Source of the DNA: Salipiger bermudensis HTCC2601
GTDB lineage: Bacteria; Pseudomonadota; Alphaproteobacteria; Rhodobacterales; Rhodobacteraceae
NCBI RefSeq assembly: GCF_000153725.1
Contig: NZ_DS022276.1
Span: 1,135,990 to 1,199,989 of the forward strand
Reading direction: 5' to 3'
DNA: 64,000 bases
Shown here one piece after another: positions 16,672 through 25,269 of this stretch; the stretch's first letter is position 1; every line of letters begins with the position of its first letter. The translations under genes and the position numbers were made by a program. The notes under the pieces were generated by a model. It worked only from the letters and a program-made list of their open reading frames with translations, made no database searches and was not told the DNA's origin.

Positions 16672-17559
16672 ATGTCCTACCGCCCGTTCCTGCTGATGAC
16701 CGGCACCGCCCGCCGCACCGAGCTCTGGCGGTTGATCATCGGGCTGTGCCTGATCGTGCTGGTGGCCTTCGCGCTGCCGCAGGGGATCTTCGCGGTGATC
16801 TCGATCCTCGTCCCTGCCGAAACCTCGCGGGCCTTTCTGACCGGGCTGCAGCAGGGCGACACGCCCGCCACGCTTCTGGTGCTGCTTCTGGCGATGGGGA
16901 CGCTCGGGATCGGCACCATCGCCGCCACGCAACTGATCCACCATCGCCGCGCCCGCAGCCTCTTCGGGCCCTTGCCGATGGCGGTGCGCCAGTTCGTGAG
17001 GGTATTCCTCGCGGTGGGGCTGCTTTACCTCGTGATCGGCGCCCTGCCGCCGTGGGACATCGTACAAGATCTGCGACCGGGTCTGACGCTCGGGCCTTGG
17101 CTGGCGCTGCTGCCGCTGACGCTGGCGGCGTTGCTGATCCAGACCGGCAGCGAAGAGCTGCTGTTTCGCGGCTACCTGCAATCCCAGCTCGCCGCCCGCC
17201 TGCCCCACCCGGCGGTCTGGCTCATCGCCCCCTCGGCGCTCTTCGCTCTCGGGCACTGGACGCCCGCAACCTATGGCGGCAATGCCTGGCTGGTGGTGGC
17301 CTGGGCCTTCGCCTTTGGCCTCGCCGCCGCCGACCTGACCGCGCGGTCAGGTACACTGGGGCCGGCCATTGCCCTGCACATGCTCAACAACCTCGTGGCC
17401 ATCGCGCTGATCTCGCCGCAGGGCACGATGTCGGGGCTGGCGCTCTATCAGTTGCCCTTCGGCGCCGGCGACGAAGAGGCGATCCGCGCGCTGCTGCCGC
17501 TCGACCTGGCCTCGATCGGGCTGAGCTGGCTGGCGGCACGGATTGCCCTGCGCGCCTGA
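16672..17559 (+). CDS. CPBP family intramembrane metalloprotease
   Basis: A 295-residue membrane protein with about eight hydrophobic segments. The three CPBP (Rce1/Abi) motifs are present: EELLFRGY, the F-x-x-x-H motif in LFALGHW, and HMLNN near the C-terminus. The Glu and His residues of these motifs form the catalytic site in the family. Bacterial members act in bacteriocin self-protection, signalling or CAAX-like processing; nothing here tells which. ATG 16672 starts directly before MSYRPFLLM; an earlier in-frame ATG at 16642 gives only a polar ten-residue extension. It lies 68 bp before accD on the same strand. Confidence 0.85.
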   Translation: MSYRPFLLMTGTARRTELWRLIIGLCLIVLVAFALPQGIFAVISILVPAETSRAFLTGLQQGDTPATLLVLLLAMGTLGIGTIAATQLIHHRRARSLFGPLPMAVRQFVRVFLAVGLLYLVIGALPPWDIVQDLRPGLTLGPWLALLPLTLAALLIQTGSEELLFRGYLQSQLAARLPHPAVWLIAPSALFALGHWTPATYGGNAWLVVAWAFAFGLAAADLTARSGTLGPAIALHMLNNLVAIALISPQGTMSGLALYQLPFGAGDEEAIRALLPLDLASIGLSWLAARIALRA

Positions 17560-17627
17560 GCCGCGATTGCATTTCCGTCGAAGCAGGCATAAGTGAGCCG
17601 CGACACGAAGTCGCGAAGGGCGCAGCC

Positions 17628-18545
17628 ATGAACTGGATCACCAATTACGTTCGTCCCCGGATCAACTCGATCTTCTCGCGCCGCGAGATGCCCGAGAACC
17701 TCTGGACGAAATGTGACAGCTGCGGAACCATGCTGTTCCACCGCGAGGTGACCGACAATCTCGGCGTCTGCACGAACTGCACCCACCACATGAACATCAC
17801 GCCGCGGGCGCGCTTCACCGCGCTGTTCGACGGCGGCATCTTCTCGGAGATCGACGTCCCCGAGCCGACGCAGGATCCGCTGCATTTCCGCGACCAGAAG
17901 AAATACCCCGACCGGATGCGCGCAGCACAGCGCACGACCGGCGAGAAAGAGGCGATGCTTGTCGCTGCTGGCGAGATCGGACGCACCCCGGTGGTCTGCG
18001 CCGCGCAGGATTTCTCGTTCATGGGCGGATCCATGGGCATGTATGTTGGCAACGCGATCATCAAGGCCGCGCAGGAGGCCAAGCGCCTGAAGCGTCCGCT
18101 GATCCTGTTCTCGGCCGCAGGCGGCGCGCGGATGCAGGAAGGCATCCTGTCGCTGATGCAGATGCCGCGCACCACCGTGGCGATCCAGATGCTGCGCGAG
18201 GCCGGGCTGCCCTACATCGTGGTGCTCACCCATCCGACCACCGGCGGCGTCACCGCCTCCTACGCGATGCTGGGCGACGTGCAGATCGCCGAGCCCAACG
18301 CGCTGATCTGCTTCGCCGGTCCCCGCGTCATCGAGCAGACCATCCGCGAGAAGCTGCCCGAAGGGTTCCAGCGCGCCGAGTACCTGCTCGAGCACGGCAT
18401 GCTCGACCGGGTCACCGACCGCCGCAAGATGCGCGAGGAGCTGACCACCATCGTGCGCATGCTCACCGGCATGCCGCCCGCGGTCGCGGGCGACCTGCCG
18501 CCGCCCGAGCCCCTGCCCGACACTGCCGTCGCTGACGACAAATGA
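17628..18545 (+). CDS. accD: Acetyl-CoA carboxylase carboxyltransferase subunit beta
   Basis: A 305-residue protein. The N-terminal zinc ribbon has CDSC and CTNC pairs (residues about 28-50). The crotonase-like carboxyltransferase body includes FMGGSMGMYVG, FSAAGGARMQEG, HPTTGGVTASYAMLGD and the segment FAGPRVIEQTIREKLP. It transfers the carboxyl group from carboxybiotin to acetyl-CoA in the first step of fatty acid synthesis, working with AccA. GAAGGG lies before ATG 17628. The open frame runs far upstream through the CPBP gene, but that part is a shadow frame. It overlaps folC by 4 bp, the accD-folC order common in Alphaproteobacteria. Confidence 0.98.
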   Translation: MNWITNYVRPRINSIFSRREMPENLWTKCDSCGTMLFHREVTDNLGVCTNCTHHMNITPRARFTALFDGGIFSEIDVPEPTQDPLHFRDQKKYPDRMRAAQRTTGEKEAMLVAAGEIGRTPVVCAAQDFSFMGGSMGMYVGNAIIKAAQEAKRLKRPLILFSAAGGARMQEGILSLMQMPRTTVAIQMLREAGLPYIVVLTHPTTGGVTASYAMLGDVQIAEPNALICFAGPRVIEQTIREKLPEGFQRAEYLLEHGMLDRVTDRRKMREELTTIVRMLTGMPPAVAGDLPPPEPLPDTAVADDK

Positions 18546-19819
18546 CCGCGCAGCACGGGTCCGACGCCATCCTGCAGCGGATGATGTCGCTGCATCCCAA
18601 GATCATCGACCTGACCCTCGACCGGGTCTGGCGTCTGCTCGCGGCACTCGACCATCCGGAGCGCAAGCTGCCGCCGGTGATCCATGCCGCCGGCACCAAC
18701 GGCAAGGGCTCGACGCTGGCGATGATCCGCGCGGGCTACGAGGGCGCGGGCAAGCGCGTCCACGCCTATACCTCGCCGCACCTGGCCCGCTTCCACGAGC
18801 GCATCCGCCTCGCCGGAGAGCTGATCCCGGAGGCGGAGCTGTCGCAGGTGCTCGACGAGTGCTGGGACGCCAATGGCGGCGAGAGCATCACCTATTTCGA
18901 GATCACCACCTGCGCGGCCTTCCTCGCCTTCTCGCGCACGCAGGCCGACGTGACTCTGATGGAGACGGGCCTTGGCGGGCGGCTGGACGCCACCAACGTG
19001 TTCGAGCGTCCTGCGTTGACGGTGATCACGCCGATCTCGCTCGATCACCAGCAGTTCCTTGGCGAGACACTGGCAGAGATCGCCGGCGAGAAGGCCGGCA
19101 TCCTGAAGCGCGGAGTTCCCTGTGTGGTCGGCCCGCAGCCCGAGGCGGCGATGGAGGTCATCGAGGCCCGCGCCGACCGGCTCGGGGCGCCGCTACTGGC
19201 CCATGGCCAGCACTGGCATGTCTGGGAAGAGCGCGGCCGGCTGGTGTTCCAGGACGAGACCGGGCTGCTCGACCTGCCGCTGCCGAACCTGCTCGGCGCA
19301 CATCAGATCGAGAATGCCGGTGCCGCGCTGGCGGCGCTGCGCCACCTTGGCCTTGGCGCCGATGCCTGCGACGCCGCGGTGACCGAGGCGCAATGGCCGG
19401 CCCGGATGCAGCGCCTGCGCAGCGGCCCTCTGCTCGAGGCCGCGCCGGGTGTCGAGCTCTGGCTCGACGGCGGTCACAACCCGGCGGCGGGGATCGCGCT
19501 GGCGCGCCATCTCGGCACCCTGCCGAAGCGTCCAACGCACCTGATCTGCGGCATGCTCAACACCAAGGACATCAGCGGCTACCTGCGCCCGATGGCCGGC
19601 GCCGTCTCAAGACTCACCGCGGTCTCGATCCCGGGCGAGGCCAACACCCTGCCGGCAGACGAGACCGCGCGCATCGCGGCGTCCGTCGGGATGCAGGCCG
19701 GGACCGCAGGCTCGGTGGCTGAAGCGCTGGAAGGCATCGCCGCCAAGGACCCGCACGCCCGCGTGCTGATCTGCGGCTCGCTCTACCTCGCGGGGGCGGT
19801 GCTGCGCGAGAACGGCTGA
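18542..19819 (+). CDS. folC: Bifunctional folylpolyglutamate / dihydrofolate synthase
   Basis: A 425-residue Mur-ligase family enzyme. The ATP P-loop GTNGKGST is near residue 50. Other signatures are YTSPHLARFHERIR, METGLGGRLDATNV, SLDHQQFLGETLAEIAGEK and WLDGGHNPA. It adds glutamate to dihydropteroate and extends the polyglutamate tail of folates in the cytoplasm. ATG overlaps the accD stop (ATGA), so the two are translationally coupled. Length is normal. Confidence 0.97.
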   Translation: MTAQHGSDAILQRMMSLHPKIIDLTLDRVWRLLAALDHPERKLPPVIHAAGTNGKGSTLAMIRAGYEGAGKRVHAYTSPHLARFHERIRLAGELIPEAELSQVLDECWDANGGESITYFEITTCAAFLAFSRTQADVTLMETGLGGRLDATNVFERPALTVITPISLDHQQFLGETLAEIAGEKAGILKRGVPCVVGPQPEAAMEVIEARADRLGAPLLAHGQHWHVWEERGRLVFQDETGLLDLPLPNLLGAHQIENAGAALAALRHLGLGADACDAAVTEAQWPARMQRLRSGPLLEAAPGVELWLDGGHNPAAGIALARHLGTLPKRPTHLICGMLNTKDISGYLRPMAGAVSRLTAVSIPGEANTLPADETARIAASVGMQAGTAGSVAEALEGIAAKDPHARVLICGSLYLAGAVLRENG

Positions 19820-19863
19820 GCGGCGCTCTTGCGTCACGCGCCCTGGCGCGTCGCCGCTTTCAC

Positions 19864-20397
19864 TTGACTGGGTGATTCGCCCTCTCCTATATCTGGAACA
19901 TCACCCGCGCGCCTCGAGCGCTAACGGTGTCGCTGCCAGTTCGCCCAAGCTTGGCGTGGCAAAATCGCCTCATTGATAAGCGTTTCCGGCCACAACCTCT
20001 TGGGGTTGTCCAATAACTCAAACATACTTCTTGGCCGCGACACAAAATGTTGACGGTTCTCCGTAAAATCACCTATGCTGATGAAACAAGCAGCGTGTGG
20101 CGCAAGATCACACGCAAGCCTGAGGGACAGGGACATGGGGACACAATTCGCCCCTGCGCGGCATCGCCTCGCAGACGGGACCGGAGTACAGTCATGCAAT
20201 GGGCGCAGACGCCCGGCACCGGCGCGCTCCGTGGCGAATGCCCCGGCGAACTCAACCACTCACAGAACTTTCGGAAGCCAGCGTCGCGCAATTTCAGCGT
20301 CGATGTCAGCCACCGCGCCTGCCCTCCGAACCCATTACTAACAGGCAATAATAATCAATCGAGCAGCCTGAGAGGGTCCTTCGGGACCCTCTTTTTT
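19864..20397 (+). ncRNA. Candidate small-RNA locus: two promoters and a UUCG terminator, no gene between
   Basis: The 606-bp gap between folC and zapE lacks a convincing gene but has transcription signals on the plus strand. Promoter-like pairs are TTGACT/TATATC (19864-19869, 19888-19893; 18-bp spacer) and TTGACG/TATGCT (20050-20055, 20074-20079; 18-bp spacer). A strong intrinsic terminator closes the region at 20371-20397. Predicted transcripts are about 500 or 310 nt. No RNase P, tmRNA or SRP signature was found. A short peptide-coding mRNA (open frame 20075-20341, 88 codons, odd composition) remains possible. The terminator is solid; the RNA itself is inferred. Confidence 0.45.
20371..20397 (+). 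terminator. Intrinsic terminator with UUCG tetraloop
   Basis: AGAGGGTCC (20371-20379), loop TTCG, GGACCCTCT (20384-20392), then TTTTT. The T-run exists only in the plus-strand direction, so it cannot end zapE, which reads the other way. The folC stop is about 550 bp upstream, which suggests a separate plus-strand transcript. Confidence 0.9.
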
Positions 20398-20425
20398 ATG
20401 GCGCGCGGCGGCAATGCCGGTGGCC

Positions 20426-21502
20426 TCAGTGGCCGTGGCCCCAATCGGCGGCCTGCATCTCGCGCAGGCGGCTGGCGGTGCGCTCGAACTCGAAGGCCCC
20501 CGGCCCTTCGATATAGAGGCTCTCGGGCTCGTCCACAGCCGAGACGATGAGCTTTACCTTGGCCTCGTAGAGCGCGTCGATCAGCGTCACGAAGCGCTTG
20601 GCCTCGTTGAAGTTCGTCCGTCCCAGCCGCGGCAGGTTCTCGAGCACCAGCAGGCGCAGCGCGTCTGCTATGGCGAGGTAGTCGCCCGGTCCAAGCATCT
20701 GGCCGCAGAGATCGTAGAACGAGGCCCGCGCCACGCCGTTGTGGTAGCGCGGCAGCTCGAGCTTGCGGCCCTTGATGGTGAGCACAAGCGCCTCTTCGTT
20801 GCCGTGGGTCAGATCCTGCCAGACCCGGTCGATCTCGGCCCGCGCCTCGCGGTCGATGGGGGTAAAATAGACCTTCGCCCCCTTCAGCCGGTCCTGCCGG
20901 TGATCGCGCTCCGAGGCCAGCTCGCGCACCACCAGGCGCTCCTTGATCAGGTCGATGAACGGCAGGAAGAGCTGCCGGTTGAGCCCATCCTTGTAGAGAT
21001 CGTCGGGCACCCGGTTCGAGGTGGTGACCACCACCGTGCCGGCCTTGAACAGCTCTTCGAAAAGCCGTCCGACCAGCATCGCGTCGGCGATGTCGGTGAT
21101 CTGCATCTCGTCGAAGGCCAGCACCTTGACGGCGTCCGACACGCCCTTGGCCATCGGCTTGACCGGATCGTCGACGCCTTCGCCGCGCAGACGGTGCAAC
21201 TCGGCCTGCATCTCCTGCATGAAGGCGTGGAAATGCACCCGGCGCACCGGCACGTCGAGGCTCTCGACAAAGAGATCCATCAGCATCGACTTGCCACGCC
21301 CGACGCCACCCCAGAGATAGAGCCCCTTCGGCGGCTCGGGCACCTTGGCCTTGCGGAACAGCCCGCGCTTGGGCTTCTCCGGCGCCTCTGCCAGCTCGCG
21401 GCGGATGCGTTCGAACTCGGGAAGCGCCTCTTCCTGCGCGGGATCGCGCAGGATGTGCCCTTCGGCAACGCGTTCGTCGTAAAGGTCGGTCAGCGTGGTC
21501 AT
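20426..21502 (-). CDS. zapE: Cell division protein ZapE (AFG1-like ATPase)
   Basis: A 358-residue P-loop ATPase. The Walker A motif is GGVGRGKSM and Walker B is VLAFDEMQITDIADAM. Other family marks are FHAFMQEMQAELHRLR and TTSNRVPDDLYKDGLNR. In the family, ZapE acts at the division septum and modulates Z-ring stability; mitochondrial AFG1 is the eukaryotic relative. ATG 21502 (MTTLTDLYDERV) gives the standard N-terminus; an upstream in-frame start would add 15 residues without support. It stands alone and ends next to the candidate RNA locus. In many Alphaproteobacteria it neighbours TCA-cycle genes, which is not the case here. Confidence 0.93.
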   Translation of the reverse strand: MTTLTDLYDERVAEGHILRDPAQEEALPEFERIRRELAEAPEKPKRGLFRKAKVPEPPKGLYLWGGVGRGKSMLMDLFVESLDVPVRRVHFHAFMQEMQAELHRLRGEGVDDPVKPMAKGVSDAVKVLAFDEMQITDIADAMLVGRLFEELFKAGTVVVTTSNRVPDDLYKDGLNRQLFLPFIDLIKERLVVRELASERDHRQDRLKGAKVYFTPIDREARAEIDRVWQDLTHGNEEALVLTIKGRKLELPRYHNGVARASFYDLCGQMLGPGDYLAIADALRLLVLENLPRLGRTNFNEAKRFVTLIDALYEAKVKLIVSAVDEPESLYIEGPGAFEFERTASRLREMQAADWGHGH

Positions 21503-21645
21503 ATCCCGCGCATAGCTTGCCCGGACAGGAAAGTGTAGATGCCTCAAGCATCAGCAAACATGATTGTATCGGTAACATTTCTTCGATTGACGCTTTCGGA
21601 GGCGCGGCTCAGGTTGACGCCGCACCGCCGCAAAGGAAGCGTCTC

Positions 21646-22884
21646 ATGCCCAAGCAGCCCAGCATCTTCACCCCGGTCCTGATCGTCGGGTGCCTGATCA
21701 TCCTCGTGTCCTTCGCGATCCGGGCGAGCTTTGGCGTGTTCCAGATCCCGATTGCCGAGGAGTTCAACTGGCCGCGCGCCGAGTTCAGCCTCGCCATCGC
21801 GCTGCAGAACCTGTTCTGGGGCATCGGCCAGCCGCTCTTCGGTGCCGTGGCCGAGCGCATCGGCGACCGCAAGGCCATCGTCATCGGCGCCATCGTCTAC
21901 GCGGTGGGCCTCGTGCTGTCGGCCGGCGCCAACACGCCGCTTGGGATGCAGAGCGCCGAGGTTCTGGTGGGCTTCGGCATCGCCGGCACCGGCTTTGGCG
22001 TGATCCTCGCCGTCGTTGGCCGGGCCTCGTCGGACGACAACCGCTCGATGTCGCTGGCGATCACCACCGCCGCCGGCAGCGCCGGTCAGGTGATCGGCGC
22101 GCCGCTGGCCGAGGCGCTGCTCGGGCTCTACACGTGGCAGACGGTGTTCCTGATCTTTGCCGCTCTCATCCTCGCGATGCTCCTCACGCTGCCGCTGATG
22201 CGCGCGCCGGCGGCCAGCAAGGCCGAGATCGAGGAGAGCATGGGCACGATCCTCAAGCGCGCCGCGCGCGATCCATCGTTTGCGATGATCTTCATCGGCT
22301 TCTTTTCCTGCGGCTACCAGCTGGCCTTCATCACCGCGCATTTCCCGGCCTTCGTCGAGGAGATGTGTGGCCCGATACAGCCCGGGGGCGTGCTGCACTC
22401 GGTGGGCATCACCACGACCTCGGCGCTCGGCGCATGGGCCATCGCGGTGATCGGCATCGCCAATATCGCCGGCACGCTCGCCGCCGGCTGGGCCGGCAAG
22501 CGCTTCCCGCGGAAATACCTGCTGGCGCTGATCTATACCGGCCGCACCATCGCCGCGGCGCTGTTCATCATGTTTCCGATCACGCCGGCCACGGTGATCG
22601 TGTTCTCCGCCGTGATGGGCTCGCTCTGGCTTGCCACGGTGCCGCTGACCTCGGGCCTTGTCGCGCATCTCTACGGGCTGCGCTACATGGGCACGCTCTA
22701 CGGCATCGTGTTCTTCTCGCACCAGCTTGGCGGCTTCCTCGGCGTCTGGCTCGGTGGTCGGATGTACGACGCCTATGGCGATTACACGCTGGTCTGGTGG
22801 ATTGGCGTGGGCGTCGGCGCGCTTTCGGCGATCATCCACCTGCCGGTGAAGGAAAACCGCGCCCCGGTGCCGGCGGCCGGCTGA
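21646..22884 (+). CDS. MFS transporter, 12 membrane segments
   Basis: A 412-residue major facilitator with two six-helix halves split by a loop near residues 195-215. The loop-2/3 motif appears as FGAVAERIGDRKAIVIG. Other parts include FGIAGTGFGVILAVVGR and, in the second half, NIAGTLAAGWAGKRFPRK. ATG 21646 is preceded by AAAGGAAG; the longer frame to 21517 overlaps the zapE promoter side and is rejected. It resembles the oxalate:formate antiporter-like and monocarboxylate MFS branch, but substrate cannot be assigned. It stands alone between zapE and a rhodanese gene. Confidence 0.88.
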   Translation: MPKQPSIFTPVLIVGCLIILVSFAIRASFGVFQIPIAEEFNWPRAEFSLAIALQNLFWGIGQPLFGAVAERIGDRKAIVIGAIVYAVGLVLSAGANTPLGMQSAEVLVGFGIAGTGFGVILAVVGRASSDDNRSMSLAITTAAGSAGQVIGAPLAEALLGLYTWQTVFLIFAALILAMLLTLPLMRAPAASKAEIEESMGTILKRAARDPSFAMIFIGFFSCGYQLAFITAHFPAFVEEMCGPIQPGGVLHSVGITTTSALGAWAIAVIGIANIAGTLAAGWAGKRFPRKYLLALIYTGRTIAAALFIMFPITPATVIVFSAVMGSLWLATVPLTSGLVAHLYGLRYMGTLYGIVFFSHQLGGFLGVWLGGRMYDAYGDYTLVWWIGVGVGALSAIIHLPVKENRAPVPAAG

Positions 22885-22914
22885 GCCCCCGGACCGACGT
22901 GCCCCGCGACGCGA

Positions 22915-22932
22915 CCGAGCCCCGGGGCTCGG
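22915..22932. repeat. Perfect 18-bp palindrome after the MFS gene
   Basis: CCGAGCCCCGGGGCTCGG reads the same on both strands. It lies 31 bp after the MFS stop, without a T-run. It may be a weak 3' hairpin or a protein site. The rest of the 235-bp gap to the rhodanese gene shows nothing else clear. Confidence 0.35.
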
Positions 22933-23119
22933 CTCCGGCCCAAGAAGCCCAGATCCCCCGGCTTTGCATCGCGTGATCCCGGCACCCACCACGGCGTCAG
23001 CAAAATGCTGCGGGTTTTTCCGTGCCACGACCAGTTCCGCCCCCATTGCCCTTGCCAGCGGCGCGATACATCCCAATTATCGAATGGAACCGTTCCCAAC
23101 GTTCGAAAGGACACACGCC

Positions 23120-23494
23120 ATGAAAACCGAACAGGTCGGCGACAGCATTCTGGAAACCTGGACCGTGGACGAGGTTCAGGAGGCCTTCGACAAGAACGAG
23201 ATCGTGCTGATCGACGTGCGCACCCCGCAGGAATACATGTTCGAGCATATCGAGGGCGCGCTGCTGATGCCGCTGGCCTTCTTCAAGGCGGCGAAGCTGC
23301 CGGGGCAGACCGAAAAGCGCATCGTGTTCCATTGCGGATCGGGCGTGCGCTCGGAAAAGGTTGCGCGGGCCTCGATCGAGGCCGGCTTTGCCAAGATCGC
23401 CCACATGGAAGGCGGCTTCGGCGCGTGGAAAGGCGCCAAGAAGCCCTATATCGGCACCAACATGGCCACCGGCGCCCCGCATCAGGTGAGCTGA
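23120..23494 (+). CDS. Rhodanese-like sulfurtransferase domain protein
   Basis: A 124-residue single-domain rhodanese. It has the CH2A-type DVRTPQEYMFEHIEGALLMP segment, and the active-site loop FHCGSGVRSEK with the catalytic Cys. The end is MEGGFGAWKGAKKPY. GAAAGG lies before ATG 23120. Such stand-alone cytoplasmic rhodaneses accept persulfide sulphur from varied donors. No sulphur-metabolism gene is adjacent, so its physiological partner is unknown. A bidirectional terminator follows the stop. Confidence 0.9.
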   Translation: MKTEQVGDSILETWTVDEVQEAFDKNEIVLIDVRTPQEYMFEHIEGALLMPLAFFKAAKLPGQTEKRIVFHCGSGVRSEKVARASIEAGFAKIAHMEGGFGAWKGAKKPYIGTNMATGAPHQVS

Positions 23495-23531
23495 GCCACG
23501 GGACCGCCCCGATGCGGCCGTCAGGACATGA

Positions 23532-23568
23532 AAGAGCCCGGCGTCCCTCTCTTGGACGCCGGGCTCTT
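23532..23568. terminator. Strong hairpin between convergent rhodanese and aminotransferase genes
   Basis: AAGAGCCCGGCGTCC (23532-23546) pairs perfectly over 15 bp with GGACGCCGGGCTCTT (23554-23568), with a 7-nt loop and GTGTTTT after it. It lies between two genes that face each other, 37 bp from one stop and 38 bp from the other. It probably serves both directions. Confidence 0.85.
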
Positions 23569-23605
23569 GTGTTTTCGCGTCGGGGGCGTGCCCCAGCCGT
23601 GAGGG

Positions 23606-25006
23606 TCAGTGTGTGCCGGCGACCATCAGCCCCTGCTTTTTCAGCTCGGCATGGCATTCGTCCAGCGAGCGGGTCGCGCGGTCGATCAGCGTGTCGATCT
23701 CATCCTTCGAGAGCACCAGCGGCGGCGAGATGATCATGCGGTCGCCCACGTGGCGCATCACCAGATTGTTGGCGAAGCAGCGCTCGCGGCAGATGTAGCC
23801 CACGGTGCCGGCATCGGCGGCGAAGGGCGCGCGGCTGGCCTTGTCCGGCGTCAGCGCCAAAGAGCCCATGAAGCCCGAGATCTTGGCCTCGCCCACCAGC
23901 GGGTGGTCGGCCAGCGCCTCGAATTTCTGTTTGAGATAGGGGCCGGTCTCCTCGCGGACGCGGGTGACGACGCCCTCCTCATCGAGGATGCGCAGGTTCT
24001 CGAGCGCCACGGCGGCGGCCACCGGGTGGCCGGAATAGGTGTAGCCGTGGTTGAACTCGGTCTTGCCGATGACGCCCGCGATCTCGTCATTGACGATCGA
24101 GCCGCCGATCGGCTGGTAGCCCGAGGACAGGCCCTTGGCGATGGTCATGATGTGCGGCTTGATGCCCATGGTCTCGGAGCCGAACCAGTTGCCGGTGCGC
24201 CCGAAGCCGCAGATCACCTCGTCCGCAATCAGGATGATGCCGTACTTGTCGACGATGCGCTGGATCTCGGGCCAGTAGGTCTCCGGCGGGATGATCACGC
24301 CACCGGCGCCCTGCACCGGCTCGGCGATGAAAGCGGCAACCTTCTCGGGGCCGATCTCCTCGATGGCCTGCTCAAGCTGGCGCGCGCGCTCGAGACCGAA
24401 TTCCTCGGGCGTCATGTCGCCGCCCTCGGCCCACCAGTTGGGCTGGTCGATATGATGAATGTCGGGAATCGGCATGCCGCCCTGCGCGTGCATGCCCTTC
24501 ATGCCGCCAAGGCTGCCCGAGCCAACCGACGAGCCGTGATAGGCGTTCCAGCGCGAGATGATGACCTTGCGCTCGGGCTGGCCCTTCTCTTCCCAATAGG
24601 TGCGCACGAGGCGGATGTTGGTATCGTTCGCCTCCGAGCCGGAGGAGGCGTAGAACACGTTGTTCAGGTCGCCCGGCGCCAGTTCCGCAAGCCGCGCCGA
24701 CAACTGGATCGCCGGCACATGCGTGGTCTGGAAGAAGGTGTTGTAATAGGGCAGTTCTTCCATCTGGCGCGCCGCGGCGGCGGCCAGCTCCTTGCGACCG
24801 TAGCCCACGTTGACGCACCACAGGCCCGCCATGCCGTCGAGGATGCGCTCGCCCTCGCTGTCGGTGAGCCAGCAGCCCTCGGCGCGGGTGATCACCCGCG
24901 CGCCCTTGCGCGCAAGGTCGGCGCCGGTGGTGAACGGGTGCATGTGGTGAGCGGCGTCCAGCGCCTGAAGCTCGGCGGTGGGGGTGTTGGTGGAAATCAG
25001 CGTCAT
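23606..25006 (-). CDS. Class III aminotransferase, probable putrescine-pyruvate transaminase
   Basis: A 466-residue PLP enzyme of the ornithine/omega-amine aminotransferase group. YNAYHGSS-type region reads WNAYHGSSVGSGSLGG. The cofactor Asp is in DEVICGFGRTGNWFG and the Schiff-base Lys is in TIAKGLSSGYQPIGG. Length and the start region (HHMHPFTTGADLARKG) match the SpuC/omega-amino acid:pyruvate subgroup. It faces away from a GntR/FCD regulator and a PotFGHI importer, so putrescine to 4-aminobutanal is the most likely reaction. Other diamines or beta-alanine are alternatives. A TGATCAAATT motif lies 41 bp upstream, shared with the potF promoter. Confidence 0.85.
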   Translation of the reverse strand: MTLISTNTPTAELQALDAAHHMHPFTTGADLARKGARVITRAEGCWLTDSEGERILDGMAGLWCVNVGYGRKELAAAAARQMEELPYYNTFFQTTHVPAIQLSARLAELAPGDLNNVFYASSGSEANDTNIRLVRTYWEEKGQPERKVIISRWNAYHGSSVGSGSLGGMKGMHAQGGMPIPDIHHIDQPNWWAEGGDMTPEEFGLERARQLEQAIEEIGPEKVAAFIAEPVQGAGGVIIPPETYWPEIQRIVDKYGIILIADEVICGFGRTGNWFGSETMGIKPHIMTIAKGLSSGYQPIGGSIVNDEIAGVIGKTEFNHGYTYSGHPVAAAVALENLRILDEEGVVTRVREETGPYLKQKFEALADHPLVGEAKISGFMGSLALTPDKASRAPFAADAGTVGYICRERCFANNLVMRHVGDRMIISPPLVLSKDEIDTLIDRATRSLDECHAELKKQGLMVAGTH

Positions 25007-25043
25007 GGCCGCGCCTCCTTGGGAATACGGGTTTGGCCGCAGA

Positions 25044-25056
25044 ATATGATCAAATT
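25044..25056 (-). promoter_or_regulatory. Putative GntR/FCD operator upstream of the aminotransferase
   Basis: ATATGATCAAAT (25044-25055) differs at one base from the perfect palindrome ATTTGATCAAAT at 26021-26032 before potF. The shared core TGATCAAATT (25047-25056) is 41 bp upstream of the aminotransferase start. The match suggests one regulator, likely the GntR protein encoded between them. Confidence 0.6.
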
Positions 25057-25269
25057 ATTTCCTGTCAATCGAATCGCGGCTTTCACGACGTTGCCGAGGG
25101 CAGCACCGCCGCCGGATGCGCAGCGCCTCCACGTGACCGTGTCGCCGCGCTATCGTCATGCGAAGGGCCTGCCTTCGGCAAGACCCGCCCGAGCGGGCTG
25201 GCGATGGCACGACGACCTCGACCGGTTTCGCTGAGCCTGGACGTACGCGGGCCGCATTTGCGCCAGCCC

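Noticed and set aside
16347-18545. A 732-codon frame that would fuse an N-terminal extension to AccD
   Set aside because: Only the last 305 codons look like AccD and they have their own ATG and ribosome site. The upstream part crosses the CPBP gene in another frame.
20075-20341. An 88-codon small protein in the candidate RNA locus
   Set aside because: It starts on the promoter's -10 region, lacks a ribosome site and has no recognisable domain. Two other frames across the same DNA are open as well.
19820-20425. RNase P RNA, tmRNA or SRP RNA in the folC-zapE gap
   Set aside because: None of their conserved core sequences is present. I kept the region only as an unclassified RNA candidate.
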